A DNA stretch of 64,000 bases from Parasedimentitalea denitrificans (GTDB lineage Bacteria > Pseudomonadota > Alphaproteobacteria > Rhodobacterales > Rhodobacteraceae): contig NZ_QHLQ01000001.1 of assembly GCF_011813015.1 (NCBI RefSeq), positions 248,001 through 312,000 on the forward strand. The letters are read 5' to 3'. The notes under the pieces are model-generated. The model was not told the origin of the DNA, made no database searches, and saw nothing but the letters and a program-made list of their open reading frames with translations. A program made the position numbers and the translations under genes. Each line of letters begins with the position of its first letter. Within the stretch, counting starts at the first letter, position 1. Shown piece after piece: positions 35,979-44,767 of this stretch.

Positions 35979-35997
35979 GATAATGGTAATCATCATT
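35979..35997. promoter_or_regulatory. Fur-box-like palindrome
   Basis: gataatggtaatcatcatt matches the classical Fur box at 16 of 19 positions and lies 28 bp upstream of the second DUF2478 gene. In Rhodobacteraceae the Fur homologue often responds to manganese, so the regulator is uncertain. Confidence 0.4.
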
Positions 35998-36041
35998 GAC
36001 CAGCAATGCCATAGGTCGCACCGCCCATGATACAAAACACC

Positions 36042-36707
36042 TCACCATGGCAGCGGGACAAATCCGATAACGGGCTCATGAACCAGGATCAGCACCAGAA
36101 AGACCGCTCCGGCAAGGACCAGCGGCAAGGGCGACCAAGACAGGCCCATCAGGTTCAACCGCGCAGTCCCTGTCGCTAACCGCCGCCATTCCTCCTGCCC
36201 CAGTACGCGCTGCTTACGGCGATCAATCACCATCATGCCCATAACAGCAAAGCCACCGAAAAGACCAAACAGGATGACATGTGCCAGATCTCCATTGGCC
36301 AGCAAATGCGCCCCCGCCCACAGCGCCATCGCCACCAACAGCGGGTGACGAGTCGCGGCCAGCATACCGGGTTTATCAGGGTCAAAGGGCTGTTTCCCCA
36401 AGCCCCCAAAGCTAAGCGGGTTCTGTGTCATCATGCCGCCTACCGCGATTAGACAGGCCAACGGCATCACCACCAACGGCGCCCAGCGAAAGATCTCCCA
36501 CTGGGGCAGCACACCAACATAAGGCGCGCGTGCGGCGGCCATGATCAGCCAGGCCAAGACCAGCAGCGATAGAATGGAATAGGATATGAAGTACCCTTTG
36601 GTTCCCAACCGAGCAATCAGCCATGGTCGCATTGGTGGGCGAACAGGGAACATGTGGCTAACCATGAACAGGGTCAGCGCTGCAATGAATTCGAGCCAAT
36701 CTACCAT
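36042..36707 (-). CDS. nnrU: NnrU family membrane protein
   Basis: The 221-residue protein has about six hydrophobic segments and the NnrU features AALTLFMVSHMFPVRP at the start, MMTQNPLSFGG and ATRHPLLVAMALWAGAHLLANGD (about 117-139). NnrU is associated with nitrite and nitric oxide reduction clusters; its biochemistry is not settled. It lies upstream of the second DUF2478 gene on the same strand. Confidence 0.9.
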   Translation of the reverse strand: MVDWLEFIAALTLFMVSHMFPVRPPMRPWLIARLGTKGYFISYSILSLLVLAWLIMAAARAPYVGVLPQWEIFRWAPLVVMPLACLIAVGGMMTQNPLSFGGLGKQPFDPDKPGMLAATRHPLLVAMALWAGAHLLANGDLAHVILFGLFGGFAVMGMMVIDRRKQRVLGQEEWRRLATGTARLNLMGLSWSPLPLVLAGAVFLVLILVHEPVIGFVPLPW

Positions 36708-36774
36708 ACTATCCCCCTGCTCAAGTTGATGGTCGGGAGGGATCTATCGGACTACAAGCGCAAAGACCACCATT

Positions 36775-36825
36775 GTCCGACCGATAGGTCGGGCGCGCCT
36801 GACCTTCCCAAGGTCAGGCGCGCCC
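36775..36825. repeat. Palindromic element C (short form)
   Basis: A perfect 16-bp stem (gggcgcgcctgacctt and its complement) with a ccc loop lies at 36791-36825. The accessory palindrome with ccgacc-gata-ggtcgg lies at 36775-36793, as in element A but inverted. The inner arm present in the other copies is missing. It ends 7 bp before the stop codon of the permease gene and could act as its terminator. Confidence 0.88.
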
Positions 36826-36831
36826 TATGTT

Positions 36832-38871
36832 TTACAGTCCCAGCACCTTGCGCCGTTCTTCAGCAAAGCCCTGCACCATGCGGTCAGCAATCAATGCCAG
36901 AATTGCCATCGCAGCCCCAGCCGAAATGCCAAGCCCCACATCCGCCTGACCCAGCGCCAGATAGATCAGCTGCCCCAAACCAGTGGTACCGATCAGCGCC
37001 GCAATCACCAGCATGGCAAAGGCATACAAGATGGTTTGGTTCAGCCCCAACAGGATGGTCGGCGCCGCATAAGGCGCACGCACATCCCGCAGGATCTGCC
37101 AAGTGGTTGCCCCTGATGCAATTGCTGCCTCGATCATCTCGTCCGGTGTCTCTGTCAGCCCATGACGGCTATAGCGGATCATCGGCACGATCGCGTACGC
37201 GATGATCGCCAGAAACGCCGAGAACTCGCCGATCTGAAACACCATCAGAACAGGGATCAGGAACACAAACAGCGGAATAGTCTGCAACATATCACAAATC
37301 GGACGGGTGATCCTCCATGCCATTGGTGACTCCGCGCACAACAAACCGATACCGCCACCGGCAATCGCACAGGCAAATACCGCAGCACCGCTAAGGTATA
37401 GCGACAACATCGCACGATCCCACAGTCCCGATAGCAGAATGGTCAACAGCAACCCAACCGACAAAACAGCCAACCCACGCCCCGATGCCACCCAGCCTAG
37501 GGCCGCAACGCCGACCAGAACAAACGGCCATGGCAGATTGGTGATACCGGTTTCCAGCATACCAACGAAGATCAGCGTCATGATCCCCCACGTCACCTGC
37601 CCGCGCAGCGCCAGAATCAGTCCGGCAACCGCACCAACAGCAAACAGCCCTAGGCTCCATTGTGCTGTCCACTGGAACCCCCAGGTAAACGGCAGCACAG
37701 CCTCATCCAGGCCAATGCGCAGCGGCAACAGACCAAAGTACAACACGTTGTTTTTGACAGCAGCCAGCCATTGCCAATTGGCCGTGGTAAAGGCGCTAAG
37801 CCCCGCATCAACTGCATCAACTGCGCCATCAAAGGCCGAATACTCGGATGGGTTCGGCAGGCTGTTCCATGTGACCGCACTGGCAATAACACCAACCGCC
37901 AGAATGCCCCAGGCAACCCGTGCATCATAACGTTTGCGATTATCCTGCGCCAAGGTTCCGCTCATCCGGTCGATGATCACGGCAAACACCACAATGACCA
38001 AGCCAGCCATCAACGCCGGACCAAACTGAGCCTTGCGCATGGTCAGCAGAACTTCCCAGCCGATGTCATCAAAGCCACCGATCACAGCCGCGATGATCAC
38101 CATCGAAAGCGCCGCCATCAGACATTGATTGACCCCAACCAAAATCTGCGTCGCCGCCGAAGGGATCTCGACCTGAAATAGCTGCTGCAGCCGGGTTCCC
38201 CCGGCCATGATCGCAGCTTCTTTGATCTCTGGCTCGATCCGCTCTAATCCCAGCAACACATTTCGCGCCATCGGTGGTGCTGCATAGATCGCACTGGCAA
38301 TCAGCCCCACCACAGGACCAAAGCCAAACAGCACCAGCAACGGTGTCAGATAGGCAAATGTTGGAACCGTCTGCATGATGTCCAGCATCGCCTGTACCGG
38401 TTTGCGAAAGCGCGGATATTCATTGGCCAGCACACCGATGCCACCGCCGACGATCAACGCCAAAGGCACCGAAACCGCAACCAGTGACAAGGTGTTCATG
38501 CTCTCGGCCCAATAGCCCGAGGCCAGCACAAAGCCCAACCCCACAACGGCCATCAGCGCCATCGACACGCCGCCCAGCATCCAGCCGATTGCTGTCACCA
38601 CAGCGATCACTAGGATCCAAGGCGAGCTCCCCAATATCAGATTGGTGGCCTCCATCGGATAGGACATCAACGCCGAAAATCCGCGGGCAATGGGTTTGAT
38701 CAGCTGCAACAACCAGGTCATAGCCGCACCGACCCAATCGGTTGCAGGCACAACCAGCGCTTCGGGGAATTTCACCAGCCAGGGCAGTGTGGTTTCAAGC
38801 AGCAGGCACAGTGCGCCTACGATCAAGGCCACCAATGCGGCAAGGCTCCCCTTGCTAAGACCCGCCATCAC
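36832..38871 (-). CDS. Glycine betaine/proline-type ABC transporter permease, double length
   Basis: The 679-residue protein holds two ProW-like permease domains in one chain, each with the inner-membrane EAA-type loop: EPEIKEAAIMAGGTRLQQLFQVEIPSA in the first half and a corresponding PDEMIEAAIASGATTWQILRDV in the second. It forms the membrane channel for uptake of a quaternary amine or similar solute. It overlaps the ATPase gene by 4 bp. A fused double permease is about twice the usual ProW length. Confidence 0.9.
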   Translation of the reverse strand: MMAGLSKGSLAALVALIVGALCLLLETTLPWLVKFPEALVVPATDWVGAAMTWLLQLIKPIARGFSALMSYPMEATNLILGSSPWILVIAVVTAIGWMLGGVSMALMAVVGLGFVLASGYWAESMNTLSLVAVSVPLALIVGGGIGVLANEYPRFRKPVQAMLDIMQTVPTFAYLTPLLVLFGFGPVVGLIASAIYAAPPMARNVLLGLERIEPEIKEAAIMAGGTRLQQLFQVEIPSAATQILVGVNQCLMAALSMVIIAAVIGGFDDIGWEVLLTMRKAQFGPALMAGLVIVVFAVIIDRMSGTLAQDNRKRYDARVAWGILAVGVIASAVTWNSLPNPSEYSAFDGAVDAVDAGLSAFTTANWQWLAAVKNNVLYFGLLPLRIGLDEAVLPFTWGFQWTAQWSLGLFAVGAVAGLILALRGQVTWGIMTLIFVGMLETGITNLPWPFVLVGVAALGWVASGRGLAVLSVGLLLTILLSGLWDRAMLSLYLSGAAVFACAIAGGGIGLLCAESPMAWRITRPICDMLQTIPLFVFLIPVLMVFQIGEFSAFLAIIAYAIVPMIRYSRHGLTETPDEMIEAAIASGATTWQILRDVRAPYAAPTILLGLNQTILYAFAMLVIAALIGTTGLGQLIYLALGQADVGLGISAGAAMAILALIADRMVQGFAEERRKVLGL

Positions 38872-39920
38872 CCGGCTTCCACATGCAAGGCGGCAGCCAG
38901 ATCAGCCGGGTTCACAACACCCAAAAGCGTGCCATCTTCGGCGCGTACCGGAACCGGTTCATACAGGTCCATACACCGCGCCAATGCAGCATCCAGCGTC
39001 ATATCTACGCGCAACCCCGGATCGTCGGCGCCGTAAACATGCCCCTCGCCGGGTTCCATGACCGAGGCCACATGGGCATGACGCCCCTTGGCCACATCCT
39101 TGGAAAACTCGCGCACATAGTCATCAACCGGGTTCAGGATAATGTCCGACGGCGTGCCAATCTGCACAACCTTACCGTCGCGCATAATGGCAATGCGGTC
39201 GGCCAGTTTCAGCGCCTCGTTGATGTCGTGGGTGATGAAGACAATGGTGGTCTTCAGCTCGGCCTGAATTTGCAAGAATTCGTCCTGCAATTGCCGCCGG
39301 ATCAGAGGATCAAGCGCCGAAAACGGCTCATCAAGGAACCAGACAGAACAATCGGTCACCAGCGAGCGGGCAATGCCAACACGCTGACGCTGACCACCGG
39401 ACAGTTCACGCGGGTGGTGCGTCTCGCGCCCGGCTAGACCAACCAGTTCGATAACCTTCTGGGCCTTCTCCAAATGGGCCTTGCGTTTAACGCCCTGCAC
39501 GCGCAGCGGATAGGCCACGTTGTCGATCACGCTCATATGCGGGAACAAACCAAAATGCTGGAACACCATGCCCAGCTTTTTGCGCCGCAACTCGATCAGC
39601 CGATCAGGCGTCGCCTCAACAATGTTTTCACCGTCAATGCGGATTTCGCCATGGGTCGCATGCAACAAATGCGAGATACAGCGGATCAGGGTAGACTTGC
39701 CCGAACCGGACAGCCCCATGATGACAAATAGCTCTCCTTCGGCCACCTCAAAATTGGCGTCCTGCACCGCGGGGATCAGCCCTTTTTCACGCAACGCAGC
39801 GGCGGCGGCTTCGGGTTCAGAATGTACAGACAGCGCCTCAGATAAGGCGCTGTCTGCGTTGGGGCCAAACACCTGCCAGACATTCTGGCAGGAGATGGCG
39901 GCCTGAGGCGTATCGTTCAC
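38868..39920 (-). CDS. proV: Glycine betaine/proline-type ABC transporter ATP-binding protein
   Basis: The protein has the Walker A GLSGSGKSTLIRC, the ABC signature LSGGQRQRVGIARSL, Walker B with CSVWFLDEPFSALD and a C-terminal CBS-like region (about 270-345), as in ProV. It drives import through the adjacent permease. A GTG at 39920 is taken as start because family similarity begins shortly after; a longer open frame continues into the substrate-binding protein gene. The ribosome binding site is weak, so the start is tentative. Confidence 0.88.
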   Translation of the reverse strand: MNDTPQAAISCQNVWQVFGPNADSALSEALSVHSEPEAAAAALREKGLIPAVQDANFEVAEGELFVIMGLSGSGKSTLIRCISHLLHATHGEIRIDGENIVEATPDRLIELRRKKLGMVFQHFGLFPHMSVIDNVAYPLRVQGVKRKAHLEKAQKVIELVGLAGRETHHPRELSGGQRQRVGIARSLVTDCSVWFLDEPFSALDPLIRRQLQDEFLQIQAELKTTIVFITHDINEALKLADRIAIMRDGKVVQIGTPSDIILNPVDDYVREFSKDVAKGRHAHVASVMEPGEGHVYGADDPGLRVDMTLDAALARCMDLYEPVPVRAEDGTLLGVVNPADLAAALHVEAG

Positions 39921-39930
39921 GACCGTCAGC

Positions 39931-40896
39931 TTACTTGGTGGCTGCGTCGACAACCGGACGCCATGTGGCCTCGTTCTCGGCCATCCAGGCAGCAACCACT
40001 TCTTCAACCTTGCCACCGTCCACATCGACGGCACCCATCATCGGCTGCTGATCTTCAACGGCCAGAGTGTAGTTTGACAAGATTTCGCTGGCAGCAGGCC
40101 ATGTTTCAGCCAGACCAGACCAACCGGCCTTGAAGATGCGCGAAGCGGCAAAATCACAGTCGTTGATCGCATTGGGGTTCGGGCCCCAAGCTGGATCTGA
40201 GAAACAGGCATCTTCACCGGCTGGCAGATCAACGAATTTCACGTCATAAGCCGACATCGCCCAGTGCGGCTGCCAGAAGGTAACCAGCAACGGTGTCTTA
40301 CGCTCGGTTGCGGCGCGCAGCTCAACAATCAGAGCAGCCTCGGAACCAGCAGGTACAGCTTTGAACGGCAGGTCCAGACCCGTCATCCGGTCAGCACCCG
40401 GTGTGCCCCAATCGGCAGGGTAGTCAACCAGACGACCTGCTGGCAGTGTTTCAGCCGAAGCAAACAGCGGCGCGCAGTCTTTTAGCGCTTCCCATGCTGG
40501 CAGACCTGGGCACAGTTCACCCACATGTGCCGGATAGGCGATACCTTCGCGGGCGGCCAATTCCAGATCACCCAGCTCGACCACGGTGCCTTCACCAATT
40601 TTCTTGGCGTAGTCATCGGACACATTTGAAGACCAGATTTCCAGCGTTGCGTGGATGTCGCCATCCGCAATCGCCTGGAACTGGTTCATCATACCGGCTG
40701 AGACATACTCAACCTTATAGCCAGCCGCCTTTAGCATTTCACCAGCGATATGAGTGGTAACGTGCTGACCGGTCCATTCGTTGACCGCCAAACGGATCGG
40801 CTTGTCGACGGCACCCATGTCTGCTGCGCTGACCATACCAGCTGTAACCGCGAATGAAACAGCACCCAGTGCTGCAGCATATCCCTTAAACGTCAT
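39931..40896 (-). CDS. Glycine betaine/proline-type ABC transporter substrate-binding protein
   Basis: The 321-residue protein has a signal peptide (about 1-24, ending VSAA) and an OpuAC/ProX-type fold with IRLAVNEWTGQHVTTHIAGEML and PLLVTFWQPHWAM. Such proteins bind glycine betaine, proline betaine or choline in the periplasm with aromatic residues; the ligand here is not certain. It is the first gene of a three-gene transporter operon. Confidence 0.88.
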   Translation of the reverse strand: MTFKGYAAALGAVSFAVTAGMVSAADMGAVDKPIRLAVNEWTGQHVTTHIAGEMLKAAGYKVEYVSAGMMNQFQAIADGDIHATLEIWSSNVSDDYAKKIGEGTVVELGDLELAAREGIAYPAHVGELCPGLPAWEALKDCAPLFASAETLPAGRLVDYPADWGTPGADRMTGLDLPFKAVPAGSEAALIVELRAATERKTPLLVTFWQPHWAMSAYDVKFVDLPAGEDACFSDPAWGPNPNAINDCDFAASRIFKAGWSGLAETWPAASEILSNYTLAVEDQQPMMGAVDVDGGKVEEVVAAWMAENEATWRPVVDAATK

Positions 40897-41281
40897 GAAT
40901 TAACTCCCTAATGTGTTATTGCACGCCCCTATTGAAAAAGAGCGGTATCTTAATTGGAACCCTGCCCTCCATGTCGCAAAAGCAACCACTGGACGATCGG
41001 TTCATTCCCTTACCCGGTCTGACCAGGCACTCTGGTGCTAGACTGGCTGATATTCATCCAATGATTGCCCAGATAACGACACTTTGTCGAGCATCTACGC
41101 CCTGCAATGGCATTTTTTGTTTGGCCATTCAACTTTTAATGCAATCAATCAAATTTTCTCAACTCGGCCAAGCGACCTATGCAATCGAATCTCTACCAGT
41201 TTTCGGGTGTCGATCTGACGTGTTGCGAAGCCAGTTTCCCAGCACCCATCAGACGGAGACGCATTACGCGATCCAACACCA
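40897..41281. other. Intergenic region of 385 bp before the transporter operon
   Basis: It contains the promoter of the betaine transporter operon and the region after bioC. No gene, tRNA or strong hairpin was recognised. Confidence 0.5.
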
Positions 41282-42073
41282 TTAACCGTGCTTGCGGGCG
41301 ATCATCCAAACCGGATCATAGGTCAGCGGTAACTGCCCATTCTGGCCGAAATTACTGCGATAGCGATCTTCAAATTCCCGCAACCGCCCGCGGCTCCACT
41401 GCTGTTCAGCCTGCCCGTTGACGCCGGTATTTCGCAGATGTCGCAGCAGCGACATGGCACTGTCAAACTGCATTTCGATTGTGGACTGCGAAACATGCAC
41501 CAGATCAACGTCACTCGGCAACAAGCCAGGCCAATCCGCTGCATCAACGTAACTTGGCGCCGCAGCTGAAGAGCCAAGATTGCGCAATTGGTGAAACTGT
41601 CCGGTTCCAAAACCGGAAACTGCCAGCCATCCACCAGGGCTTAGCCGGGCTAACAAACGGGCCATCAAGGCAGGGATGTCGCTGATCCACTGCACGGTCG
41701 AACTTGAGATGATCAGGTCCAACTCTGACGGCAACGGTACGGTTTCAATGGGGCCAAAGGTGAAATGAGTTCGATCTGACCGGTCCTCGGTCAGTGCACC
41801 CAATCCCGGTGCAGCCTCGGCCACCAGATCATTCAGGGTCAGATGGTGAATATCAAAACTGTGCAGCATTGGCCGGGTCAAATGGCCAGTACCACAGCCA
41901 AATTCTAGCACGTTTTCAAAACGATCAGGCGCGCCCTGCCCTTGCAACACTTGCACCAGCTTTGCCGCGATATCGGCCTGCGCGCTGGCATGCTGATGAT
42001 AGCTGGCCAAACCACGGCGAAAACTTTGCCGCACCCGGTTCTGGTTCAGGTCAGACAGCATGTTGTCTCTCAT
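41282..42073 (-). CDS. bioC: Malonyl-[ACP] O-methyltransferase
   Basis: BioC methylates malonyl-ACP to start pimeloyl chain synthesis for biotin. The 263-residue protein has the AdoMet motif VLEFGCGTGHLT (about 56-67) and the family start NRVRQSFRRGLASYHQHA. The ATG at 42073 overlaps the bioG stop (ATGA). It is the last gene of the operon. Confidence 0.92.
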   Translation of the reverse strand: MRDNMLSDLNQNRVRQSFRRGLASYHQHASAQADIAAKLVQVLQGQGAPDRFENVLEFGCGTGHLTRPMLHSFDIHHLTLNDLVAEAAPGLGALTEDRSDRTHFTFGPIETVPLPSELDLIISSSTVQWISDIPALMARLLARLSPGGWLAVSGFGTGQFHQLRNLGSSAAAPSYVDAADWPGLLPSDVDLVHVSQSTIEMQFDSAMSLLRHLRNTGVNGQAEQQWSRGRLREFEDRYRSNFGQNGQLPLTYDPVWMIARKHG

Positions 42074-42759
42074 GCCAGAATCTCCTGCCAAGTCTCAAAC
42101 TGCCCAAACGGCGTATGCGGCGCGTCGATTAAGCGTATCTTGTCCTGCGGCCATGCCCGTTTCTGGTTAGCCGCAGGAAAGATCTTGTCATCTGCGCTGA
42201 CCCACACTCGGTCAAAACATTGGTCTGGCGCATCTCCGCGTTCCTCAATCGCCAGCAGCTCTTGCTGACGGGCCGCCACATCTATTCCAGCCTTTGGCTG
42301 CGGTGCATTGAAGGCACGCTCAAGAAACAGCAGATAAGCATCCTCGCTGAGGGTTTCGATGGTCTTGGACATCGCCACGGGCGGCACACCCGTACGACGA
42401 TTGACCGGCGTTAGGGTACCGTTCACGGCCACCTTGCGTGCAAAAGGATCATCACGCCCTTGCTGCCAATGTGCGTACGAGGCAACACCAAAGGACCAGG
42501 CCACAAGGCTAACTCGGTTATAGGCGGACAGGTCTGGCAGGTCAGCGTCGAGATCGCGGTAATCGCTGGCAAAGAGAACGTCAAAAGGGCCGGTCAAATG
42601 GTCGAACACCTGCGACCCAACGGCCCAGCCACCAAACACCACAACAGCGTCTTCATTTTGCTCGGCGACGCCGGGCCGCGCCTGACCTTCCCCCCGAGAA
42701 GGCGCTTCTCGCCTCCCCAAGGTCGGGCGCGTGTCATGATGCAGCCAGCGAAACTCCAT
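42070..42759 (-). CDS. bioG: BioG-type pimeloyl-[ACP] methyl ester esterase with an in-frame repeat insertion
   Basis: BioG removes the methyl ester to release pimeloyl-ACP. The 229-residue protein (DUF452 type) has FGGWAVGSQVFDHL, YDYR-like DYRDLDADL, the nucleophile in VAWSFG and a C-terminal histidine in HTPFGQFETW. Residues about 9-33 (starting TRPTLGRREAPS) are encoded by palindromic element D, inserted between the WLHHD start and the first beta strand. The frame is kept, so the protein is probably made; its activity with the insert is not known. Confidence 0.87.
   Translation of the reverse strand: MEFRWLHHDTRPTLGRREAPSRGEGQARPGVAEQNEDAVVVFGGWAVGSQVFDHLTGPFDVLFASDYRDLDADLPDLSAYNRVSLVAWSFGVASYAHWQQGRDDPFARKVAVNGTLTPVNRRTGVPPVAMSKTIETLSEDAYLLFLERAFNAPQPKAGIDVAARQQELLAIEERGDAPDQCFDRVWVSADDKIFPAANQKRAWPQDKIRLIDAPHTPFGQFETWQEILA
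42677..42731. repeat. Palindromic element D inside bioG
   Basis: Ends cgcgcctgacc and ggtcgggcgcg. The inner arm here is gagaa-ggcgc-ttctc, a perfect stem that differs from the other copies, which suggests compensating changes. It is read in frame in bioG, in a different frame from the copy in bioD. Confidence 0.88.
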
Positions 42760-44057
42760 TACAGTTCCCGCGCCAATCGCAACATGCCATCGGTGATCTG
42801 GGTCAGTTGATCCTGCGTAGTTATAAAGGGAGGCATGGTGTAGATATTATGACCAAACGGCCGCAGGAACACGCCCATCTCGCGGGCCAACCCATGGGCC
42901 TGATCCGCGGAAACGTGGTGCTTCATCTCGATCACGCCAATCGCCCCCAGCACCCGCACATCTGCTACGTTGGGCAAGGCACGTGCAGGTTCCAGCTCGA
43001 CCTTCATTTGCTCCTCGATGGCAGAAACGGTAGCCCGTGTGTCTTGTTCGGTCAGCAACTCCAGCGAAGCCAGCGCCGCAACACAGGCCAACGGATTCGC
43101 CATATAAGTAGGGCCGTGCATAAAGATGCCGGGATTACCGCCACCAATCCCTTCGGCCACACGATCGTTGGTCATGGTACAGGCGAAAGAGATATGCCCG
43201 GCGGTCAGGCCCTTGCCCAGGCTGATGATGTCCGGCTCGATGCTGCAGAAATCGGTGGCGAACATCTTGCCTGTGCGGCCAAAACCCGTGGCGATTTCGT
43301 CAAAGATCAGCAGGATACCCAGCTCATCACAGATCGCGCGGGCTTGGTTCAGGTATTCGGGGTGGTAGAAATACATCCCACCAGTTCCCTGTACCACAGG
43401 TTCTAGGATGAACCCAGCGATCTTGTCCTTGTTGGTCTCCAGCACATTGCGCAATTCAGCAAGACCGTTTTGCGCAGGATCGTCATTCCAGTCCTCGTTC
43501 AACCGGATGGGTGGACGGTTGACAAAATGCTGCACACTTAGCGCGCCCTGAAACAGGTGGTGCATGCCGGTATCCGGGTCACAAACGCTCATCGCCTTCC
43601 ATGTGTCACCATGATAGCCGGACCGCACAGTGGCGAATTGGGATCGCCCCGAAAAGCCCATAGCATGTTGATATTGCACGGCCATTTTCATCGCCACTTC
43701 AACCGAAACCGAACCGGAATCGCAGTAGAAAATGCGCGTCAGGCTGTCTGGCGTGATTTCCAGCAGCTTGCGCCCCAGATTGATCGCCGGGTCATGTGTC
43801 AACCCGCCAAACATCACATGCGGCAGCCGGTCTAGCTGGTCATGCATTGCCTGAGTAACCCGTGGGTTACGATGCCCATGCATCATGCACCACCAAGACG
43901 ACATCGCGTCGATCAATTGGCAGCCGTCGTCCAGTGTCAGATGTACACCTTGAGATTCCCTTACCACAAAGGTCGGTCCCGGTTGCGTGACGTTTGTATA
44001 GGGGTGCCACAGGTGCTGTTGGTCGAATTCCAGCTGTGTCAGGTCAGATGCGCTCAT
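42759..44057 (-). CDS. bioA: Adenosylmethionine-8-amino-7-oxononanoate aminotransferase
   Basis: BioA transfers an amino group from S-adenosylmethionine to KAPA, giving DAPA. The 432-residue class III aminotransferase begins with QQHLWHPYTNVTQP and has MSSWWCMMHGHRNP, FYCDSGSVSVEVAMKMA, IFDEIATGFGRTGKMF and the PLP lysine in ISLGKGLTAGHI, all typical of BioA. It overlaps bioD by 4 bp. Confidence 0.96.
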   Translation of the reverse strand: MSASDLTQLEFDQQHLWHPYTNVTQPGPTFVVRESQGVHLTLDDGCQLIDAMSSWWCMMHGHRNPRVTQAMHDQLDRLPHVMFGGLTHDPAINLGRKLLEITPDSLTRIFYCDSGSVSVEVAMKMAVQYQHAMGFSGRSQFATVRSGYHGDTWKAMSVCDPDTGMHHLFQGALSVQHFVNRPPIRLNEDWNDDPAQNGLAELRNVLETNKDKIAGFILEPVVQGTGGMYFYHPEYLNQARAICDELGILLIFDEIATGFGRTGKMFATDFCSIEPDIISLGKGLTAGHISFACTMTNDRVAEGIGGGNPGIFMHGPTYMANPLACVAALASLELLTEQDTRATVSAIEEQMKVELEPARALPNVADVRVLGAIGVIEMKHHVSADQAHGLAREMGVFLRPFGHNIYTMPPFITTQDQLTQITDGMLRLAREL

Positions 44058-44767
44058 AGCTGTATCGCCTTTTTGATCGTGTCGAGGTCGATGTGTTTGG
44101 CAAAGGCTTCCACAAGTGCTTCAGACCGGCCGCCAGGCTGGTCCGCGCCTGACCTTCCCCCCGGGAAGGCGCCTTGCACCTCCCCAAGGTCAGGCGCTGC
44201 CGTTTCGTTGTGCAATCCGTTGATCATCGGTAAACGGCCCAAATGCGCAACCTTGCCGAACTGACAAATAGTTTTCTCTACCGCCTCTTCGGACTCACCA
44301 ATAAAGGCCACCCCGACCACATTGCAGCCAGCATTGCGCAAGGCTTGCAAGGATAACAGTGTGTGGTTGATCGTGCCGAGCTTAGTTCGGGCACAGAGGA
44401 TCACCGGCGCGCCCCAACGGGCCATCAGATCAAGATACAGAATCTCGCGGTTCAACGGGACCATCAAGCCACCAGCACCTTCGGCAACCAGAACGCCGTC
44501 TACTTGCGGTAAGTCCAGCGTGTCTGGGTCAATCGTCACCCCTTCGGCCTCGGCCGACAGATGGGGAGAGGCTGGTAGTTGCAGCAGATAGCCCTCGGGC
44601 AAGGATGGGCGGCCAGACAGGCGGGTGACGATCTGGCTATCGGTTTCTTCCTCTTGGCCCGATTGTACTGGCTTCCAGTAGGTGGCGTTTAGCGCGGCGG
44701 TCAGTCCAGCGGAAAACACGGTTTTGCCGATTTCTGTATCGGTGCCGGTGACGACAATGGCGCTCAT
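44054..44767 (-). CDS. bioD: Dethiobiotin synthetase with an in-frame repeat insertion
   Basis: BioD closes the ureido ring of dethiobiotin using ATP and CO2. The 237-residue protein has the P-loop GTDTEIGKTVFSAGL (about 7-21), the substrate segment YWKPVQSG and VAEGAGGLMVPLN. Palindromic element E is read in frame near the C-terminus (about residues 190-208, with APDLGEVQGAFPGGRSGAD). It lies after the nucleotide-binding core and before the last helix, a site where an insert may be tolerated. The gene overlaps bioF and bioA by 4 bp each. Confidence 0.94.
   Translation of the reverse strand: MSAIVVTGTDTEIGKTVFSAGLTAALNATYWKPVQSGQEEETDSQIVTRLSGRPSLPEGYLLQLPASPHLSAEAEGVTIDPDTLDLPQVDGVLVAEGAGGLMVPLNREILYLDLMARWGAPVILCARTKLGTINHTLLSLQALRNAGCNVVGVAFIGESEEAVEKTICQFGKVAHLGRLPMINGLHNETAAPDLGEVQGAFPGGRSGADQPGGRSEALVEAFAKHIDLDTIKKAIQL
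44144..44198. repeat. Palindromic element E inside bioD
   Basis: Ends cgcgcctgacc and ggtcaggcgc, with the centre gggaaggcgccttgcacctcc. It is nearly identical to element B, which lies between genes at 6095-6152. Confidence 0.9.

Noticed and set aside
36654..37205. Long open frame on the plus strand over the permease gene
   Set aside because: It is antisense to a clear permease gene, has proline/serine-rich low-complexity translation and no ribosome binding site. Similar antisense frames over glpX and recJ were rejected for the same reason.
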